Assembly (NCBI RefSeq): GCF_003055625.1
Contig: NZ_CP028811.1
Coordinates: 2,418,001 to 2,482,000 of the forward strand
Direction: 5' to 3'
DNA length: 64,000 nucleotides
From: Flavobacterium magnum
GTDB taxonomy: Bacteria; Bacteroidota; Bacteroidia; Flavobacteriales; Flavobacteriaceae
This document shows, in pieces, positions 8,042-17,282 of this stretch. The position numbers and the translations under genes were made by a program. The stretch's first letter is position 1. Each line of letters begins with the position of its first letter. The notes below the pieces were generated by a model that saw only the letters and a list, made by a program, of their open reading frames with translations, had not been told where the DNA came from and ran no database searches.

Positions 8042-10012
8042 ATGGGCTCACATAAAAGCCACCTCAACAAACTTACGTTGGGTGGATTACTCGTCACGCT
8101 GGGAATTATTTACGGTGATATCGGAACATCTCCACTTTACGTAATGAAGGCCATAGTCGGTGACGACCCAATCGCCGCTGATGTGGTGCTGGGCGGCATC
8201 TCTTGTATATTCTGGACGCTCACGCTGCAGACAACGATTAAATATGTCATTATTACGCTCAACGCCGATAACAATGGGGAAGGTGGGATTTTTGCTTTAT
8301 ATGCGCTCGTGCGGCGTACAAAGGTGAAATGGCTTATCGTACCGGCTGTGATAGGAGGGAGCGCCCTGCTCGCCGACGGCATCATCACACCGCCGATTTC
8401 AGTTTCCTCCGCAGTGGAAGGGCTCAATACATTCTATCCGGGGCTTGACACTGTGCCGTATGTAATAGCAATCTTGATTATCCTGTTTTCGATACAGCAG
8501 TTTGGGACAAACCTCGTTGGAAAATTTTTCGCACCGTTGATGTTGATCTGGTTCTCTATGCTCGGCGTATTGGGTGTTTCTATGATTTACGGCCATGCCG
8601 AGATTTTCAAGGCACTAAACCCCTATTACGCATACGAATTACTCGTGGCTCATCCCGATGGAATCTTTCTTTTAGGCGCGGTATTCCTTTGTACGACGGG
8701 TGCGGAGGCATTATATTCAGATATGGGGCACTGTGGCCGTAAAAACATCAGGGTGAGCTGGATATTCGTAAAGACGATGCTGGTCTTGAATTACTTTGGC
8801 CAGGCCGCTTATCTGATGGCGCACCAAGGCGAAAAGTTGGTAAATCTGGGTCGTGGTAATAATGGCAACCCGTTTTATCTTATCATGCCCGATTGGTTCC
8901 AGCCTTTCGGAATTGTCATTGCTACGATGGCGGCTGTAATCGCTTCACAGGCGTTGATCAGCGGCTCCTTCACTTTAATCAACGAGGCCATGCGGCTGAG
9001 TTTTTGGCCGAAAGTCCGGATAAAATATCCATCCGACCATAAAGGTCAGCTTTACATACCTTCTATTAACTGGCTGTTGCTCACCGGCTGTATCATGGTT
9101 GTATGGCATTTTGAGGAATCGAGTAAAATGGAAGCTGCTTACGGCCTGTCCATCGTGTTGTGCATGATCATGACCACGGTGCTGCTCAATTACTTTATGA
9201 TCATGAAACGCATAAAATGGTATTTTATCGGTGCAATCATCACGCTGTACCTCGCAATTGAATTCGCTTTCCTTTTTGCGAATATCCAGAAATTCCGGGA
9301 AGGCGGTTACGTTACGGTTTTCATTGCGCTCGCGTTGATAGGAATAATGGCCACGTGGTACCGCGCTAAGAAAATCAGCAAGAATTACACTAAAATGGTT
9401 AAGATCGAAAACTATAAGAAAGTACTTAACGAACTTAGTTCTGATTTGACGATTCCTAAGTATGCCACGCATTTGGTGTATATGACCAATTCGGCCCGCA
9501 CGGATGAAATTGAGGAGAAAGTACTCTACTCAATCTTACAGAAACGCCCGAAGCGCGCTGACCTGTACTGGTTCATCCACGTGAATATCCTCAACGAGCC
9601 ATATAAGACAGAGTATAAAGTAACCGAAATTATCAAGGATGACTTAATCCGAATTGACTTTAATCTGGGTTTCCGTGAACCGACTAAAATCAATATCATG
9701 TTCAAGGAAGTCGTGAAGGATTTGGTAAAGAACGGTGAAGTAGACATTACCAGCCGATATGATTCGTTGAGTCGGAACAACATTATCGGGGACTTCAAGT
9801 TTGTCCTTTCGGAAAAATTTCTTTCAAATGACAGCGAAATGCGCTGGGATGAGAAAATTATCATGAACACCTATTTCTTTTTTAAGAAGTTAAGCTTGTC
9901 GGAAGAGAAAGCGTTTGGGCTGGACAGCAGTTCAGTCAAAATTGAAAAATTTCCGATGGTGCTTCACCCGCCGGAGAGCATCTGTATGAAGCGCGTTCAT
10001 AATAATCATTAA
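8042..10012 (+). CDS. kup: KUP/HAK/KT family potassium uptake protein
   Basis: 656 residues, a normal size for the family. The family signature is at the N-terminus (GIIYGDIGTSPLYVMKAI), followed by NADNNGEGGIFALYALV and GSALLADGIITPPISV, which line the K+ pathway. About twelve membrane helices occupy residues 15-440 and a cytoplasmic C-terminal domain the rest. It imports K+ together with protons. It is a single-gene unit with its own -7 box and is divergent from the BNR lipoprotein. Confidence 0.95.
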   Translation: MGSHKSHLNKLTLGGLLVTLGIIYGDIGTSPLYVMKAIVGDDPIAADVVLGGISCIFWTLTLQTTIKYVIITLNADNNGEGGIFALYALVRRTKVKWLIVPAVIGGSALLADGIITPPISVSSAVEGLNTFYPGLDTVPYVIAILIILFSIQQFGTNLVGKFFAPLMLIWFSMLGVLGVSMIYGHAEIFKALNPYYAYELLVAHPDGIFLLGAVFLCTTGAEALYSDMGHCGRKNIRVSWIFVKTMLVLNYFGQAAYLMAHQGEKLVNLGRGNNGNPFYLIMPDWFQPFGIVIATMAAVIASQALISGSFTLINEAMRLSFWPKVRIKYPSDHKGQLYIPSINWLLLTGCIMVVWHFEESSKMEAAYGLSIVLCMIMTTVLLNYFMIMKRIKWYFIGAIITLYLAIEFAFLFANIQKFREGGYVTVFIALALIGIMATWYRAKKISKNYTKMVKIENYKKVLNELSSDLTIPKYATHLVYMTNSARTDEIEEKVLYSILQKRPKRADLYWFIHVNILNEPYKTEYKVTEIIKDDLIRIDFNLGFREPTKINIMFKEVVKDLVKNGEVDITSRYDSLSRNNIIGDFKFVLSEKFLSNDSEMRWDEKIIMNTYFFFKKLSLSEEKAFGLDSSSVKIEKFPMVLHPPESICMKRVHNNH

Positions 10013-10156
10013 TACGTTTGGTAAAATTTGTTGAATTTTGGAATGACTTTAGTTAAATAAATACTAAATGCGTCATTTCCGATAAACATTTCCTGAATTT
10101 TATCGTCTAGTTGTTAAATCAGATAATTAAAACAGCTAAAACAAAAACTCCAGGTT

Positions 10157-11341
10157 ATGAAAACAAAAACTTTATTTTTGATGATTGTTGCCCTTTCGGT
10201 TAACCTTACGAGGGCGCAGGATGTCACGACTGTAAATGCAAAAAACAGTGACATTAGTGATAATCTTGACTTGCGTGCGGTCGCGTCTATCTTTGGCGAA
10301 TCGGCAAATCTTGAAGACTTTGAGAAGCGCCTTAACGATCCCAAGGCGCAGATTTCAAATTTAGACCTCAATAATGACGGTAAGGTGGATTACCTGAGAG
10401 TTATCGAATCAACCGAATCCGGTACCCACCTGATTGTTATCCAGTCGATACTCGATAAAGATGTCTTTCAGGACATCGCTACGGTAGAAGTCGAAAAGGA
10501 TAGCAATAACGAGGCACAGGTTCAGGTTGTAGGCGATGTTTACATGTACGGTCCGAATTATATATATGAGCCTGTATATGTTACCCGCCCCGTAATTTAC
10601 AGTGTCTTTTGGACCGATTATTACAGGCCATATTATTCACAGTATTATTGGAATTACTACCCAAGTTATTATTATACCTGGGCGCCTTACCCTATTTACC
10701 GTTACAGAAGGCATATCGATGTGTGCATCAATGAGCACAATCATTACAATTACGTCAATGTGAGGCGAAGCCAGCGTGCAGTCACGCTATACAGCGGCAG
10801 ACGAAGCAATGGTTATGAAGTGTCACACCCAAACCGATCTTTCTCTCAACGAAACAATAATGTTTCCAACCGTTATGAGCTGGACCAGACGAGAAAAACA
10901 CTGGCAGCGGAAAGGGTTAATTCGGCGCCTAGGGTAACAAGGTCAGGTAATACCTCACTTTATGGAACCCGAAATAACGCGGCAACAGGTTCAGTAAGAG
11001 CCACCACTCCGCGAACCAACGCGGAAACCAGGGTTAGAGTGAACACACCTACGCGGGGGCAGTCAGCAAATAATGAGATGCCGGTTCGTACAACTCGCTC
11101 AGAAACGGCAACCGCCCCTTCGAGAACCTCAGTTCAAGAGGTCAGGCAATCTACTCCTGTGCGCACTGAGACCAGTGTCAGGACGGTAGCGCCGGCTAGG
11201 ACAATACAGACAGAAACCCACCAGTCAGCTCCGGTACGGACTGAAACGAAAACCAGAACCGTTCAGCCGGCAAGGTCATCAGCTCCTGCAAGAAGCCAGG
11301 GCAGCAGTTCCGGTGCAGAACGAAGAAACGCAAGAGGATAG
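10157..11341 (+). CDS. Secreted protein with EF-hand-like loop, YxxY-rich centre and RT-repeat tail
   Basis: 394 residues. A signal peptide (ends near TRAQ) is followed by an alpha/beta N-terminal domain containing a calcium-loop-like stretch DLNNDGKVDY at residues 70-79. The middle is very rich in Tyr (YYRPYYSQYYWNYYPSYYY). From about residue 200 the chain is low-complexity Arg/Thr/Ser/Pro with repeated units such as TPVRTETSVRTV, APVRTETKTRTV and PARSSAPARS. The layout suggests a folded surface or periplasmic domain with a long disordered basic tail. I do not recognise a named function. A strong terminator follows at 11362-11388. Confidence 0.8.
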   Translation: MKTKTLFLMIVALSVNLTRAQDVTTVNAKNSDISDNLDLRAVASIFGESANLEDFEKRLNDPKAQISNLDLNNDGKVDYLRVIESTESGTHLIVIQSILDKDVFQDIATVEVEKDSNNEAQVQVVGDVYMYGPNYIYEPVYVTRPVIYSVFWTDYYRPYYSQYYWNYYPSYYYTWAPYPIYRYRRHIDVCINEHNHYNYVNVRRSQRAVTLYSGRRSNGYEVSHPNRSFSQRNNNVSNRYELDQTRKTLAAERVNSAPRVTRSGNTSLYGTRNNAATGSVRATTPRTNAETRVRVNTPTRGQSANNEMPVRTTRSETATAPSRTSVQEVRQSTPVRTETSVRTVAPARTIQTETHQSAPVRTETKTRTVQPARSSAPARSQGSSSGAERRNARG

Positions 11342-11361
11342 CCTCACTCAAATAAACCAAC

Positions 11362-11388
11362 AAGCCTGAAAACACTTTCAGGCTTTTT
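11362..11388 (+). terminator. Rho-independent terminator
   Basis: AAGCCTGAAA pairs with TTTCAGGCTT around an ACAC loop and is followed by a T tract. Confidence 0.88.
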
Positions 11389-11408
11389 TATTTACAGTCA
11401 CTTTGGAT

Positions 11409-11416
11409 TACATTTG
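11409..11416 (+). promoter_or_regulatory. -7 box (TACATTTG) for the ubiA-maf pair
   Basis: TAnnTTTG element 41 bases before the ATG at 11458. Confidence 0.45.
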
Positions 11417-11457
11417 CACCGTCCGCGAAAATGTAAGTAACTTACTAAATAGACAAA

Positions 11458-12396
11458 ATGATTTCATTCCTCAAGTTAATACGCATCCAGAACCTGCTTA
11501 TGATTGCCATTATGCAGTTTATCTTAAAATACGGTTGTCTTGATTTGCGCAATATCCCAACAGCCCTGAATCACTGGCAGTACGCGTTGCTGGTGCTCTC
11601 GACCCTGCTGATTGCGGCCGGCGGATACGTTATCAACAACATAGCTGATCAGGAAACCGATTTCATTAATAAACCCAACAATGTCATCGCCGGCAACAGG
11701 ATCTCCGAAAGCCTGGCGTACAATATCTACGCAGCGCTGAATGTATCCGGCGTCGGGATTGGCTTTTATTTGGCCAATCTGATTGAGAAACCAGGATTTG
11801 CTGCAATTTTCATTGTCATTTCGGCGACGCTTTACCTTTATGCCACCAGTTTCAAAAGGAGCTTCCTGATCGGCAACATTCTTATTGCTGCAATAACGTC
11901 AATGAGTGTCATTATTGTTGGGATTTTCGAATTGTACCCAATGACCGGGCGGAACATTTCATTTGAGGAGCAACGCACACTGGCGTTATTTTTCGAAGTC
12001 ATACTCGATTATGCCTTATTCAGTTTTGCAATCAACCTGATACGCGAGATGACCAAAGATGCAGAGGATATCGAAGGCGACAGTGCATTGGGAATGAATA
12101 CGCTACCAATCGTACTGGGTTTGGAAAAGACAAGAAAAATTCTTTTTGCACTGGCACTTTTGACTGTCCTGGGATTGCTGTATTATATCAACACGTATTA
12201 TATTACGAATAGTCTTTACATCATGTCGGCATATATGCTGGTCTCGGTTTTGGGACCATTGGTTCTTTTTATGGTAAAAGTATTGTCGGCCCAGAGCCCA
12301 AAGGAATTCCATCGATTGAGCAACCTACTTAAGTTGGTTTTGTTTTTCGGGATATTGTCTATACTGCTCCTAAACATCACAATAAAATATGCTTAG
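11458..12396 (+). CDS. UbiA family prenyltransferase (geranylgeranylglycerol-phosphate geranylgeranyltransferase-like)
   Basis: 312 residues with about eight to nine membrane helices. The two Asp-rich Mg2+/diphosphate motifs of the UbiA fold are visible: NNIADQETDFINKPNNVI after helix two and REMTKDAEDIEGDSALG after helix five. Members in Flavobacteria are usually named after the archaeal ether-lipid enzyme that adds a second geranylgeranyl chain to glycerol phosphate. The alternative is transfer of a prenyl chain to another acceptor such as a quinone precursor. The stop overlaps the maf start by 8 bases, so translation is probably coupled. Confidence 0.85.
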   Translation: MISFLKLIRIQNLLMIAIMQFILKYGCLDLRNIPTALNHWQYALLVLSTLLIAAGGYVINNIADQETDFINKPNNVIAGNRISESLAYNIYAALNVSGVGIGFYLANLIEKPGFAAIFIVISATLYLYATSFKRSFLIGNILIAAITSMSVIIVGIFELYPMTGRNISFEEQRTLALFFEVILDYALFSFAINLIREMTKDAEDIEGDSALGMNTLPIVLGLEKTRKILFALALLTVLGLLYYINTYYITNSLYIMSAYMLVSVLGPLVLFMVKVLSAQSPKEFHRLSNLLKLVLFFGILSILLLNITIKYA

Positions 12397-12979
12397 CCAA
12401 AAACTGAAAAACCATCACATCATTCTCGCATCAGGATCTCCGCGACGCCAGCAATTGCTCCGTGGCCTTGATATTGATTTTGAAGTCAGATTAAAAGATG
12501 TGGAGGAAATATACCCCGACAGCCTCCGAGGAAAGGAAATCACCGAGTACTTAACCAAACTGAAAAGTGATGCATTCGATGCCCTACTAGCGCCAAACGA
12601 CATCCTGATTACGAGCGATACCATCGTTTGGTTTGAGGACAAAGCATTGGGTAAGCCTAAAGATGAAAAAGAGGCGTTGCATATGCTGCGATCGCTTTCG
12701 GGAAATACGCATCTTGTTATCACTTCAGTCGGATTCCGGACCCATAAGACATTTGATGTGATCACTGAAACCACACGTGTGACATTCAATCCCCTGACCG
12801 ACGAGGCAATCCGTTATTACGTCGAAAATTACAGGCCTCTTGATAAGGCTGGATCATACGGAATCCAGGAATGGATTGGGTTTGTCGCGGTTTCCAAGAT
12901 TGAGGGTTCCTACGCGAATGTTATGGGATTCCCGGTGGACCGGGTTTTCGAATATCTTTCGGCTATTTCTAATCTGTAA
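12389..12979 (+). CDS. maf: Maf family nucleotide pyrophosphatase
   Basis: 196 residues, the family norm. Maf signatures are intact: ASGSPRRQQLL at residues 13-23, TSDTIVWFEDKALGKPKD in the middle with the catalytic Asp, and DKAGSYGIQEW near the C-terminus. Maf proteins hydrolyse non-canonical or modified nucleoside triphosphates (dTTP, UTP or m5UTP/pseudo-UTP depending on subtype) and are linked to septum arrest. It overlaps the prenyltransferase gene by 8 bases and ends before a gap of about 120 bases. Confidence 0.92.
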   Translation: MLSQKLKNHHIILASGSPRRQQLLRGLDIDFEVRLKDVEEIYPDSLRGKEITEYLTKLKSDAFDALLAPNDILITSDTIVWFEDKALGKPKDEKEALHMLRSLSGNTHLVITSVGFRTHKTFDVITETTRVTFNPLTDEAIRYYVENYRPLDKAGSYGIQEWIGFVAVSKIEGSYANVMGFPVDRVFEYLSAISNL

Positions 12980-13096
12980 ATTCTATAACTTATTAAGTAT
13001 TTTCCGTAATCCATTTTCACGGAATAAAAGTGAATTTTGTTCATTATTATTAGGAAAAATTGTGCAAACCCTGCACGATACTAATAGCTGAACAAA

Positions 13097-14323
13097 ATGA
13101 ATGAAACTATAAAGTTGCCGTTTTACGCCCGTATCGCACTCATCCTCGTAGGCCTGATCGCGCTGTTCTACATTTTTTATGTGAGTCAGGACATTATCGT
13201 CCCGGTAATTTTTGCGTTCATTTTTTCCATCCTGCTTCGACCTGTAATGCAGTTTTTCAGAAAACTGCGCTTTCCGCATGTACTGGCGGTTATATTTACC
13301 GTGCTCATATTTGTGTTGGTCGTGTTGGGAATTATCATTTTTCTTTCGGTACAAATCAGCGATTTTACCGAAGATTGGGGTATGATCAAAAAGAATTTCA
13401 CAATACACCTCTCACACCTTCAGGAGTATGTCAGGGCTCATTTTGACATCAGCCGCCGCGAGCAGCAGGAGTATATCGACAGCGCTACAAAGGATACGAT
13501 GAAAACCGGTAAAGCCATGCTTGGCACCACTTTGCTCAGTTTTACCGATACCCTGATGAGCCTGATTCTGGTTCCCATCTATATGTTCCTGATGCTGTTG
13601 TATCGGACCCATTTCATGAAATTCCTCTGTAAATTGTTTAAGTCTGAGCATCATGCGAAGCTTGAAGAAATCATTACACAAATTAAAATTGCCGTCAAAG
13701 GATACATTACAGGACTGATAATTGAAATGGTAATCGTGTCGATACTGACTATGGTAGGCTTTATGATAATCGGTGTAAAATATGCGATTCTCCTGGGACT
13801 GCTTACGGGACTGCTTAACCTGATTCCTTATATCGGTATATTATTTGCCGGATTCCTGAGCATCGTGGCCTCTTTGACCGGGTCTCCGGACCTTTCGATC
13901 ATACTCGGTGTCATCATCGTCAACTTCATAGTGCAGTTTATCGACAACAACATCCTTGTGCCAATGATTGTAAGCTCAAAAGTTGAAATCAACGCTTTTA
14001 TCTCAATCCTCGGAATTATCATCGGAGGGGCAATTGCGGGCATTCCGGGCATGTTCCTGGCCATACCGCTGATTGCAATCATGAAGGTGATCTGCGATCG
14101 GATTGATTTTCTCGAACCCTGGGGATATTTGGTCGGGGACGACCTTCCGAAAACCTACCAATGGCGTAAGATAAAATTTCCGCTCTACACCTACGAAAAC
14201 AGCGCCACAGTACACGTCGCCGAAGAAATCAAAAAGCCCTTGTTCACGGTCACTTCCACCGTTCCGAAACCGGAAGAAGGAACTGAAGAAAGTAAACCCA
14301 ACAAACCATCTGAATTGCCATGA
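13097..14323 (+). CDS. AI-2E family transporter (PF01594 permease)
   Basis: 408 residues with about eight hydrophobic helices, a large soluble loop between the N-terminal and central helices (residues ~95-150), and the family's C-terminal hydrophobic hairpins (IIGVKYAILLGLLTGLLNLI, IPGMFLAIPLIAIMKV). Characterised members export AI-2 or exchange Na+/H+, and the substrate here is unknown. The C-terminal ~60 residues are cytoplasmic and Pro/Glu-rich. The stop overlaps the mlaE start (ATGA), making it the first gene of a probable mla operon. Confidence 0.88.
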   Translation: MNETIKLPFYARIALILVGLIALFYIFYVSQDIIVPVIFAFIFSILLRPVMQFFRKLRFPHVLAVIFTVLIFVLVVLGIIIFLSVQISDFTEDWGMIKKNFTIHLSHLQEYVRAHFDISRREQQEYIDSATKDTMKTGKAMLGTTLLSFTDTLMSLILVPIYMFLMLLYRTHFMKFLCKLFKSEHHAKLEEIITQIKIAVKGYITGLIIEMVIVSILTMVGFMIIGVKYAILLGLLTGLLNLIPYIGILFAGFLSIVASLTGSPDLSIILGVIIVNFIVQFIDNNILVPMIVSSKVEINAFISILGIIIGGAIAGIPGMFLAIPLIAIMKVICDRIDFLEPWGYLVGDDLPKTYQWRKIKFPLYTYENSATVHVAEEIKKPLFTVTSTVPKPEEGTEESKPNKPSELP

Positions 14324-15156
14324 CAAACACTACGCCCATCAAAAGAATCGGCTACTATGCAAGGAAGAAAACCATTGACGTCACTGAGGGGACGATCAGC
14401 AACAGCAACAAATTCAAAAAATTTGCCGTAGATACGGCTGATGTGTTCCTGTTTCTTTTTAACGTCGTCAGGAATACGTTCTCACGAGGTTTCGAATTTC
14501 GTGAATTCACGAAACAATGCTTTGAGATCGGGAACAAATCCCTGCCGCTTATTTCCATTACCGGTGTTATTATTGGATTGGTACTGACGATACAATCGCG
14601 TCCGGTACTGGTTGATTTCGGTGCCGAGACCATGCTTCCGGGCATGGTTGCGATATCAATTATCAGGGAAATGGGTCCGGTAATCTGTGCGCTGATCTGT
14701 GCCGGAAAAATCGGTTCAGGAATGGGTGCCGAAATTGGGTCGATGCGTGTTACAGAGCAGATTGATGCCATGGAAGTCTCATCCACCAATCCCATCCGAT
14801 TCCTGATCGTACCACGCGTGTTGGCTGCCACACTGATGCTGCCCTTATTGGTTTTATATGCGGATGCACTGGGTATCCTCGGAAGCTGGGCCGGAGCAAA
14901 TATTAAAGGCGATGTAAGTTTTGTGCTTTTCATTACGCAGGCATTTGGCGATGTGGAATTTATAGACCTGATCCCTGCATTTATCAAGACTTTTTTCTTT
15001 GGTGCCGTTATCGGACTCACAGGCTGCTACAAAGGCTATAATGCCGGGAGGGGAACCGAAAGTGTAGGGATTGCAGCCAATTCTGCCGTAGTCATGGCTT
15101 CGCTGCTTGTTATTGTTGTTGACCTCATTGCGGTACAAATCACAGATATGCTATGA
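14320..15156 (+). CDS. mlaE: MlaE-type ABC transporter permease
   Basis: 278 residues of the MlaE/YrbE permease family. About 40 N-terminal residues precede five membrane helices. Characteristic segments are SVITGVIIGLVLTIQ-like LPLISITGVIIGLVLT, REMGPVICALICAGKIGSG and EIGSMRVTEQIDAMEVSSTN. Together with the ATPase and MCE protein that follow it forms an inner-membrane complex moving phospholipids between the inner and outer membranes. It overlaps both neighbours by 4 bases (ATGA), so the three transporter parts are translationally coupled. Confidence 0.93.
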   Translation: MTNTTPIKRIGYYARKKTIDVTEGTISNSNKFKKFAVDTADVFLFLFNVVRNTFSRGFEFREFTKQCFEIGNKSLPLISITGVIIGLVLTIQSRPVLVDFGAETMLPGMVAISIIREMGPVICALICAGKIGSGMGAEIGSMRVTEQIDAMEVSSTNPIRFLIVPRVLAATLMLPLLVLYADALGILGSWAGANIKGDVSFVLFITQAFGDVEFIDLIPAFIKTFFFGAVIGLTGCYKGYNAGRGTESVGIAANSAVVMASLLVIVVDLIAVQITDML

Positions 15157-15932
15157 AAGAAAATACTACACCTACCGAAAACGTGATTGAAGTCCGGAAC
15201 CTGTACAAAGGGTTCGGCGGCATGCAGGTGCTAAATGATTTGTCGTTTGAGTTGCGCAGGGGCGAGAATCTTGTAATACTTGGGAAATCGGGTACAGGGA
15301 AATCCGTTACGATCAAGTGCATCGTACGGCTGCTCACCGCCGATTCAGGCAGTATCAATGTCATGGGCCAGGATGTAAACCAACTCAAGGAAAAGGAGCT
15401 TGACGGGATCCGCCAGAAAATCGGTTTTCTTTTCCAGAGCGGCGCCTTGTACGATTCAATGACTGTGAGGCAGAATCTCGAATTCCCACTTCGCCGTATC
15501 AAAAAGGACCTGTCCGAAGCCGACATTGAAGCCAAAGTAAAGGAAGTGCTGGAGAACGTCGGGCTTCCTGAAGCGATTGACAAAATGCCCTCAGAACTGT
15601 CAGGCGGTATGCGCAAAAGGATCAGTCTGGCCCGAACAATCATCGTAGATCCGCAAATCATGCTTTATGATGAGCCCACGACAGGACTTGATCCGGTAAC
15701 ATCGCACGAGATCAGCCTGCTTATCAACGAGATCCAGCATAAATACAAAACCTCATCTATTGTCATCACGCACGATATCGAGTGTGCCAGGACAACCGCA
15801 AACCGAATGATCATGCTGAAGGAAGGCAAGGTATACAAGGAGGGTAAGCCCCAGGAATTCGAAAATACCGATGACGAGCTGATCAATTCCTATTTCCAAA
15901 GTCAAAATATAAAAAATCTAAAAACAACTTAA
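15153..15932 (+). CDS. mlaF: MlaF-type ABC transporter ATP-binding protein
   Basis: 259 residues with all ABC ATPase motifs: Walker A GKSGTGKS, the Q-loop LFQSGALYDSMTV, signature ELSGGMRKR, Walker B IMLYDEPTTGLD and the switch His in VITHD. The SGGMRKR form of the signature and the QSGALYDS stretch are typical of MlaF rather than other lipid exporters. It would drive the MlaE permease. Its stop lies directly before the MCE gene. Confidence 0.93.
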   Translation: MKENTTPTENVIEVRNLYKGFGGMQVLNDLSFELRRGENLVILGKSGTGKSVTIKCIVRLLTADSGSINVMGQDVNQLKEKELDGIRQKIGFLFQSGALYDSMTVRQNLEFPLRRIKKDLSEADIEAKVKEVLENVGLPEAIDKMPSELSGGMRKRISLARTIIVDPQIMLYDEPTTGLDPVTSHEISLLINEIQHKYKTSSIVITHDIECARTTANRMIMLKEGKVYKEGKPQEFENTDDELINSYFQSQNIKNLKTT

Positions 15933-15933
15933 A

Positions 15934-16686
15934 ATGGAAGCAACGAACACTACTTACAAATTGCGCCTCGGAATTTTCATCATCGTCGGAATCACACTTT
16001 TCTTCGCCGCAATCTTCATTATCGGCAAGCAGAAAAACCTTTTTGATCCGGTTTTTACGCTCACTTCTAATTTTCGCAATGTAAGCGGACTGCAGGTTGG
16101 CAACACCGTGCGGTTTTCCGGAATCAACGTGGGGACTGTGGACAATATCCGCATCGTCAACGACTCGACCGTCAAGGTGAGCATGCTGATCAAGAAGGAT
16201 GTGCAGCGATTTATAAAAGCGGACAGTGAAGCCGGTATCGGTTCAGAAGGAATTATCGGCGACAAGGTTATCGTACTTTCACCGGGGAATTACAAGTCAG
16301 GTATCGTAAAGGACGGCCAGCTTATTGCCTCGTCTGAACCTGTTGAAACCGACGCCATCATGCAAAGCCTTTCGGTCACTGCAGACAACGCGGCTGTAGC
16401 TTCGGAAGAAATAGCAGACATCCTTATCAAAATCAATAAAGGAGAAGGTACCCTCGGTCGCCTGATCCAGGATAAAAAAATGGCTGAAAATATCGACGCG
16501 ACTTTAGGCAATCTTAAACGAAGCAGCAAAGGGCTTGAGGAAAACATGGAAGCGGCCAAACATAATTTCCTTTTACGCGGTTACTTCAGGAAAAAAGAAA
16601 AAGCTAAAAAAGAAGCGGAGGAGAAGGCTAAAAAAGAGGCAGAAAAGAAGGCTGAAAAAGCTAAGGATGCCAAAGAGAAGAAGTAA
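15934..16686 (+). CDS. mlaD: MlaD family (MCE domain) lipid transport protein
   Basis: 250 residues. One N-terminal membrane anchor (LGIFIIVGITLFFAAIFIIG) is followed by a single MCE domain (VSGLQVGNTVRFSGINVGTV through GIGSEGIIGDKVIVLSPG). A helical region follows and then a C-terminal tail made of Lys/Glu/Ala repeats (KKEAEEKAKKEAEKK). MCE proteins form hexameric rings in the periplasm that hand lipids to the permease. It is the last gene of the AI-2E-mlaEFD unit. No mlaC or mlaB homolog is adjacent, a common layout in Bacteroidota. Confidence 0.92.
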   Translation: MEATNTTYKLRLGIFIIVGITLFFAAIFIIGKQKNLFDPVFTLTSNFRNVSGLQVGNTVRFSGINVGTVDNIRIVNDSTVKVSMLIKKDVQRFIKADSEAGIGSEGIIGDKVIVLSPGNYKSGIVKDGQLIASSEPVETDAIMQSLSVTADNAAVASEEIADILIKINKGEGTLGRLIQDKKMAENIDATLGNLKRSSKGLEENMEAAKHNFLLRGYFRKKEKAKKEAEEKAKKEAEKKAEKAKDAKEKK

Positions 16687-16825
16687 ATACTTCATCCGTA
16701 CTTGCGCTTGTTTCCGGCTAAAGATTGCAATATCTCCAAATATTATAAACTATAAAAAAAGTTGTGTAACGCAAAATTTTGAAGTCTGAGGCATCTTTGT
16801 AACGTATTACCAAACCAACCAAAAT

Positions 16826-17254
16826 ATGAAAAAATCAATCTTACTTTCAGCGTTTTCACTGTTTGTTTCCCTTACATTTTTATCATGCAAAAACAATGAG
16901 GAAAAATTAAAGGATGCACAAAAGGACATGATCCAGGCACAAAAAAAGCTGATCAAGGCCGAAAGTGAATCGATGCGCCAGTATGAGAATTACAGGATGA
17001 AAGTCAGCAAGCGGATTACTGACAACGAGCTCGCCATCGCCGATCTGAAGATCAAAGCCATTGATGGCACGATGAGCCAGAAAGAAAAGTACAACGCTCA
17101 GGTTGAGAAGTTGGAAATCAAGAACATGGAGCTAAAACAAACGCTCGATGCCTACGGCAGTTATAACGCCGATACCTGGGATAGTTTTAAAAAAGACGTT
17201 GATGCGCGGGCGGCTGCGCTGGAAAAAGATTTCGAAGCCATAAACAGAAAATAA
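16826..17254 (+). CDS. Coiled-coil lipoprotein
   Basis: 142 residues. The signal sequence ends in FLSC (Cys21) and the mature start CKNNEEK is charged, as in lipoproteins of this phylum. The remainder is almost entirely alpha-helical with heptad-like Lys/Glu/Gln/Leu spacing (KLKDAQKDMIQAQKKLIKAE, then QVEKLEIKNMELKQTLD), so a coiled coil of ~100 residues anchored in a membrane is expected. No named family is recognised. It stands between the mla genes and a beta-barrel gene. Confidence 0.78.
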   Translation: MKKSILLSAFSLFVSLTFLSCKNNEEKLKDAQKDMIQAQKKLIKAESESMRQYENYRMKVSKRITDNELAIADLKIKAIDGTMSQKEKYNAQVEKLEIKNMELKQTLDAYGSYNADTWDSFKKDVDARAAALEKDFEAINRK

Positions 17255-17282
17255 ATCCATAATAACCTAAATAAAAACGACC

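Noticed and set aside
14355..15020. 221-codon minus-strand frame
   Set aside because: Antisense to mlaE, whose product and overlaps are unambiguous. Long shadow frames are common opposite membrane protein genes.
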